A stretch of DNA of 7,354 bases from an uncultured Collinsella sp. (GTDB taxonomy: Bacteria > Actinomycetota > Coriobacteriia > Coriobacteriales > Coriobacteriaceae). The notes below the pieces were generated by a model. The model was not told where the DNA came from, did not search any database, and saw only the letters and a program-made list of their open reading frames with translations. A program made the translations under genes and the position numbers. The stretch is taken from positions 1 through 7,354 of the forward strand of contig URZR01000083.1 in NCBI GenBank assembly GCA_900552425.1, given 5' to 3'. Positions within the stretch are counted from its first letter, which is position 1. Each line of letters begins with the position of its first letter. Shown piece after piece: positions 5,187-7,354 of the stretch.

Positions 5187-5305
5187 GCCGTAATCGGTGC
5201 CTTTTCGCCGCCGAACGGTCACATAACACAGCGACACTTTCGTTATTTGCGAACAAGTGGGGTTTATGGCACAGTGAACCCAAACTAATTTTTAGGAAGG
5301 CACCC

Positions 5306-5959
5306 ATGACCCCCGCACAGATTGAGTTCTACAAGCGCCTTGCACACGGCCTGGCGCTCCAATTTGGCCCCAACTGCGAAATCGTCGTCCACGACCTGGA
5401 GACCGAGGACGTGGACCGCTCCATCGTAGTGATCGAAAACGGCCACGTCAGCGGGCGCAAACTGGGTGACGGCCCCAGCCATATTGTGCTTGAATCTATG
5501 CACGAGGGCACCGCCGACGTGCACGACCGCGAGCCGTACCTCACCAAAACCGCCGATGGCAAGCTGCTCAAATCGTCGACGATCTTTATCCGCAACGACG
5601 AGGGCAAGCCCGTCGGCATTTTGGGCATCAACTTTGACATTACGCTTATGAAGGCTTTTGAGCGTTCGCTCGACGCCTTTACCGGCACCGGCGGCACGGG
5701 CTACACCGAGCCCGAGCCCATTACCAAAAACATCGGCGACCTGCTCGAGGACCTGCTGCACGAGTGCGAACAGTTTGTGGGCAAGCCCGCGGCACTCATG
5801 ACCAAAGACGAGCGCATTCGTGCCATTGGCTACCTCGACCGTCGCGGCGCCTTCCTCATTTCCAAGTCGAGCGAGCGCGCCTGCGAGTTCTTTGGCATCT
5901 CCAAGTACAGCTTCTATAGCTACCTCAATGAGGCCAAGGCGGCGGCCGACGACAAGTAG
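5306..5959 (+). CDS. YheO/DauR-like PAS-HTH transcriptional regulator
   Basis: This is a 217-residue cytoplasmic DNA-binding regulator. The first 120 residues form the YheO-type PAS sensor domain, with the family hallmarks FGPNCEIVVHDLE (20-32), DRSIVVIENGHVSGRKLGD (37-55), KSSTIFIRNDEGKPVGILGI (89-108) and NFD. A linker (about 122-165) leads to a C-terminal helix-turn-helix of the HTH_22 type, ERIRAIGYLDRRGAFLISKS (169-188) and ERACEFFGISKYSFYSYLNE (190-209). In this family E. coli DauR controls D-amino acid catabolism. Here the divergent partner is dpaL, so an amino acid or diaminopropionate signal is a reasonable inference. The ATG is fixed by AGGAAGG five bases upstream. A weak hairpin (5962-5998) follows the stop but lacks a T-run. 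Confidence 0.9.
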   Translation: MTPAQIEFYKRLAHGLALQFGPNCEIVVHDLETEDVDRSIVVIENGHVSGRKLGDGPSHIVLESMHEGTADVHDREPYLTKTADGKLLKSSTIFIRNDEGKPVGILGINFDITLMKAFERSLDAFTGTGGTGYTEPEPITKNIGDLLEDLLHECEQFVGKPAALMTKDERIRAIGYLDRRGAFLISKSSERACEFFGISKYSFYSYLNEAKAAADDK

Positions 5960-6042
5960 GCACTCGCCTAGATTGCCCCTCCCCTTTTGGGCGCGAGTTC
6001 TGGAAAGCTCGAATCCAAGACCGAGCCGCTTGGGAAGTTCCA

Positions 6043-6048
6043 TATAAT
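6043..6048 (+). promoter_or_regulatory. Consensus -10 box before the membrane-protein gene
   Basis: TATAAT at 6043-6048 is a perfect -10 hexamer, with no good -35 at the usual distance. Transcription would start near 6055, leaving a leader of about 28 bases. That rules out the earlier in-frame ATG at 5987 as the start of translation. Confidence 0.5.
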
Positions 6049-6082
6049 CGATGTCATTAGTATTTCGAAAGGGTGGAACAGA

Positions 6083-7069
6083 ATGGCGTTGAGCAAGGCA
6101 TCATGCACCGGTCGCGGATTGATTCCGGCAATTGGTGGACATGTGCACCGCATGTTCGATGAGGGTGAAGACGACCTGTTTTCGCTGAGCCTTGACGACG
6201 TGATGGATGATCGCCCGTGGACCGCCGACGAACTCATGGGCGGCGGGGCTCGCCCGTCAAGCCCCAATCCCGCACTTGCGCCCAAGCCCGCATCTGCGCC
6301 GACTCCTGCGCAGTCGCCTGTTTCGACGCCCGCGCCTACACCCGCACCCATTTCGGCGCCCACGACCGCTCCCCGCCCCGCAAGCGACCCGTCCGAGACG
6401 GCGGCATTTCTCGCTGCAGCGACGCAGGGCAAATCGGCCGGCTGTACCGTTATGTACAACGCCCAGCAGTTGCCCGTTCCTGCGGCACGCAAGCCTCCGG
6501 TCACAAGGCTCGATGAGCCCGTTGCCCATCAGGTTGCCTACGATTCCTGGGCTGCAGCCGATCTGGATGAGACCTCTACCGGCATGCCGGCGCTCGACGT
6601 TCCAGTTAATCCGCTTTTTGCCGCCAACACGAGCGCCGCGGACTATGAGGGCGGTGCGGCATATTCCGATTATTCCGATAGCTATACTGGCACCGGTCGC
6701 ATCGAGACCGAGGATTATGGCACTGCATCGAGCGATTATCTCAACGATCCGTACGCCGCCACGCCTGCACCGGAATATGACCCGGAGGCCGCGTCCGCAC
6801 CGGCGTATACCAAAAGCACGGGCGAAGAGCGCTTCGCCGATTATTACGCCGAGGAAAAGGCGCTGCGTTTCTCGGAATTTCCGCAGGCAGTCAAGGTTGC
6901 CTTTATCGCCATTGTCATTGCCCTGCTCGGCGTCATTGCGTTTGAGGGATTCCGGCTGTTCTCCGGCCCCACCCAAGCGGAGTCGGAGACCCAGCAAAAA
7001 GAGGACGATGACGAGTATCTGGACATCAACACCCTCAAGGGCGACCCCAACGACGGAGACGATGAGTAG
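6083..7069 (+). CDS. Unrecognised single-pass membrane protein with Pro/Ala-rich and Tyr-rich regions
   Basis: I do not recognise a family. The 328-residue product can be divided by composition. The N-terminus has an acidic segment, MFDEGEDDLFSLSLDDVMDD (24-43). A Pro/Ala/Ser/Thr low-complexity stretch covers about 57-103. A region rich in Tyr, Asp, Ser and Gly covers about 153-258. One hydrophobic helix, AVKVAFIAIVIALLGVIAFE (269-288), is followed by Arg and a strongly acidic tail (about 297-328). With no signal peptide and a single membrane span near the end, the long N-terminal part is probably cytoplasmic, in tail-anchor fashion, with about 38 residues outside; the reverse orientation is possible. 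The start at 6083 follows AAAGGGTGG at good spacing; an in-frame ATG at 6152 is an alternative. It is a stand-alone gene with its own -10 box and terminator-like hairpin. A scaffold or envelope role is only a guess. Confidence 0.8.
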   Translation: MALSKASCTGRGLIPAIGGHVHRMFDEGEDDLFSLSLDDVMDDRPWTADELMGGGARPSSPNPALAPKPASAPTPAQSPVSTPAPTPAPISAPTTAPRPASDPSETAAFLAAATQGKSAGCTVMYNAQQLPVPAARKPPVTRLDEPVAHQVAYDSWAAADLDETSTGMPALDVPVNPLFAANTSAADYEGGAAYSDYSDSYTGTGRIETEDYGTASSDYLNDPYAATPAPEYDPEAASAPAYTKSTGEERFADYYAEEKALRFSEFPQAVKVAFIAIVIALLGVIAFEGFRLFSGPTQAESETQQKEDDDEYLDINTLKGDPNDGDDE

Positions 7070-7102
7070 CGAGAGCTGAAGGCGGCCGCAGGATCCCGCA
7101 TC

Positions 7103-7128
7103 CAGCACCGGCTTCTAAGTGCTGTTTT
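7103..7128 (+). terminator. Probable terminator of the membrane-protein gene
   Basis: A CAGCAC/GTGCTG stem (7103-7108 and 7119-7124) with a 10-base loop is followed by TTTTGT. It lies 34 bases after the stop codon. The stem is short and the T-run modest, so efficiency is uncertain. Confidence 0.5.
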
Positions 7129-7129
7129 G

Positions 7130-7258
7130 TCATCCAGCTACACTTTTCCGAAGTTTTAAGGTGCCTATTTCGACACTTTTCCGTACTTTTACACGGCTGA
7201 TTTCGACACTTTTCCGGATGAAAGCCGAATAATCACTTGGGAAACCAACGCCGTTCAC
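7130..7258 (-). pseudogene. Short ORF with 11-residue RKSV repeat, possible decayed gene tail
   Basis: A minus-strand frame opens at GTG (7258) and ends at TGA (7130-7132), giving 42 codons. It reads RKSVEISRVKV, RKSVEIGTLKL, RKSVAG at the C-terminus: an 11-residue repeat in which the changes between units are conservative (Ile codons differ silently, Val to Leu twice). There is no ribosome binding site. Upstream, the other two minus-strand frames are open (one to the window edge, ending at 7233; one ending in TGA at 7255-7257, overlapping the GTG as GTGA). This could be the frameshifted end of a larger gene entering from the right. Coding status is doubtful. Confidence 0.3.
7140..7216 (+). 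repeat. Three direct repeats at exact 33-bp spacing
   Basis: ACACTTTTCCG occurs at 7140, 7173 and 7206. The second and third copies share a longer identical word, ATTTCGACACTTTTCCG (7167-7183 and 7200-7216), and the first two units also share TTTTA and ATTTCG at matching places. Thirty-three is both 11 codons and about three helical turns, so the array could be a coding repeat or a set of protein-binding sites. The rest of 7070-7354 contains only terminator-like hairpins and the doubtful minus-strand frames. Confidence 0.75.
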
Positions 7259-7316
7259 GCGTCATTTCGCAGGCGGCGCTTGATTTCTGTCCGTACACGT
7301 TGATAGACTTCCTCTT

Positions 7317-7340
7317 GCCCGCAAGGAGCGGGCGCATTTT
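7317..7340 (+). terminator. Terminator-like hairpin near the right edge
   Basis: A GCCCGC/GCGGGC stem (7317-7322 and 7328-7333) with loop AAGGA is followed by GCATTTTAT. The GC-rich stem and T-run fit a plus-strand intrinsic terminator, but no plus-strand gene lies directly before it. It might be a second stop for the gene ending at 7069. Confidence 0.45.
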
Positions 7341-7354
7341 ATCCAGAGTCGGGG

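Noticed and set aside
5962..5998. Hairpin after the YheO-type regulator as a terminator
   Set aside because: ACTCGC/GCGAGT and GCCC/GGGC can pair, but the stem is interrupted by a seven-base bulge and no T-run follows.
5987..6082. Longer form of the membrane protein starting at an ATG at 5987
   Set aside because: The consensus -10 box at 6043 lies inside the extension, and the strong ribosome site sits before 6083.
7140..7216. CRISPR array
   Set aside because: There are only three copies of an 11- to 17-bp word with related, not unique, intervening sequence, and no cas genes.

Overview
The window reads as chromosomal DNA from a high-GC, gut-type actinobacterium of the Coriobacteriia, most likely Collinsella or a close relative. 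This rests on the GC-rich codon use, strong AGGAG-type ribosome binding sites, and the mix of a phosphoketolase, a diaminopropionate ammonia-lyase and a YheO-type regulator. The assignment is an inference from gene content and style; there is no rRNA or marker gene here to fix it.

Left part (1-1850, minus strand): the N-terminal 177 codons of a phosphoketolase (xfp) run off the left edge. Directly upstream and in the same direction lies a LacI/GalR-family regulator. The gap between them holds two CG-centred palindromes 21 bp apart, which overlap the predicted xfp promoter. The regulator therefore probably controls this sugar-phosphate-cleaving enzyme in response to a carbohydrate or sugar phosphate.

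Middle (1850-3625): murB, the peptidoglycan-precursor reductase, is on the plus strand. Its last codons are duplicated: an 18-bp stretch that starts two bases before its catalytic Glu codon recurs 687 bp downstream with 17/18 identity, and there it continues in frame to its own stop codon. Between the copies lie a strong two-way terminator, one small minus-strand gene of unknown function with a possible helix-turn-helix, and AT-richer non-coding DNA. This is the layout left by an element integrating into the 3' end of a gene. No recombinase is present, so it looks like a remnant or a non-autonomous passenger. It is the most unusual thing in the window.

Right-middle (3600-5960): dpaL (minus) and a YheO/DauR-like PAS-HTH regulator (plus) are divergent. 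Their shared 277-bp intergenic region carries two copies of an AACAAA-N3-TTTGTT palindrome 51 bp apart, likely the regulator's operators. The pair suggests regulated breakdown of 2,3-diaminopropionate (or D-serine-like amino acids) to pyruvate and ammonia. dpaL ends about 190 bp before a strong terminator, with a stable hairpin in its 3' untranslated region.

Right end (5960-7354): one plus-strand gene encodes an unrecognised protein with an acidic N-terminus, a Pro/Ala-rich stretch, a Tyr-rich stretch and a single C-terminal membrane segment with an acidic tail. It is followed by a terminator-like hairpin. After that come three copies of an 11-bp word at exact 33-bp spacing. Read on the minus strand they give an 11-residue RKSV-type peptide repeat, possibly the decayed tail of a gene. 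I found no tRNA, rRNA, CRISPR array or intact transposase.
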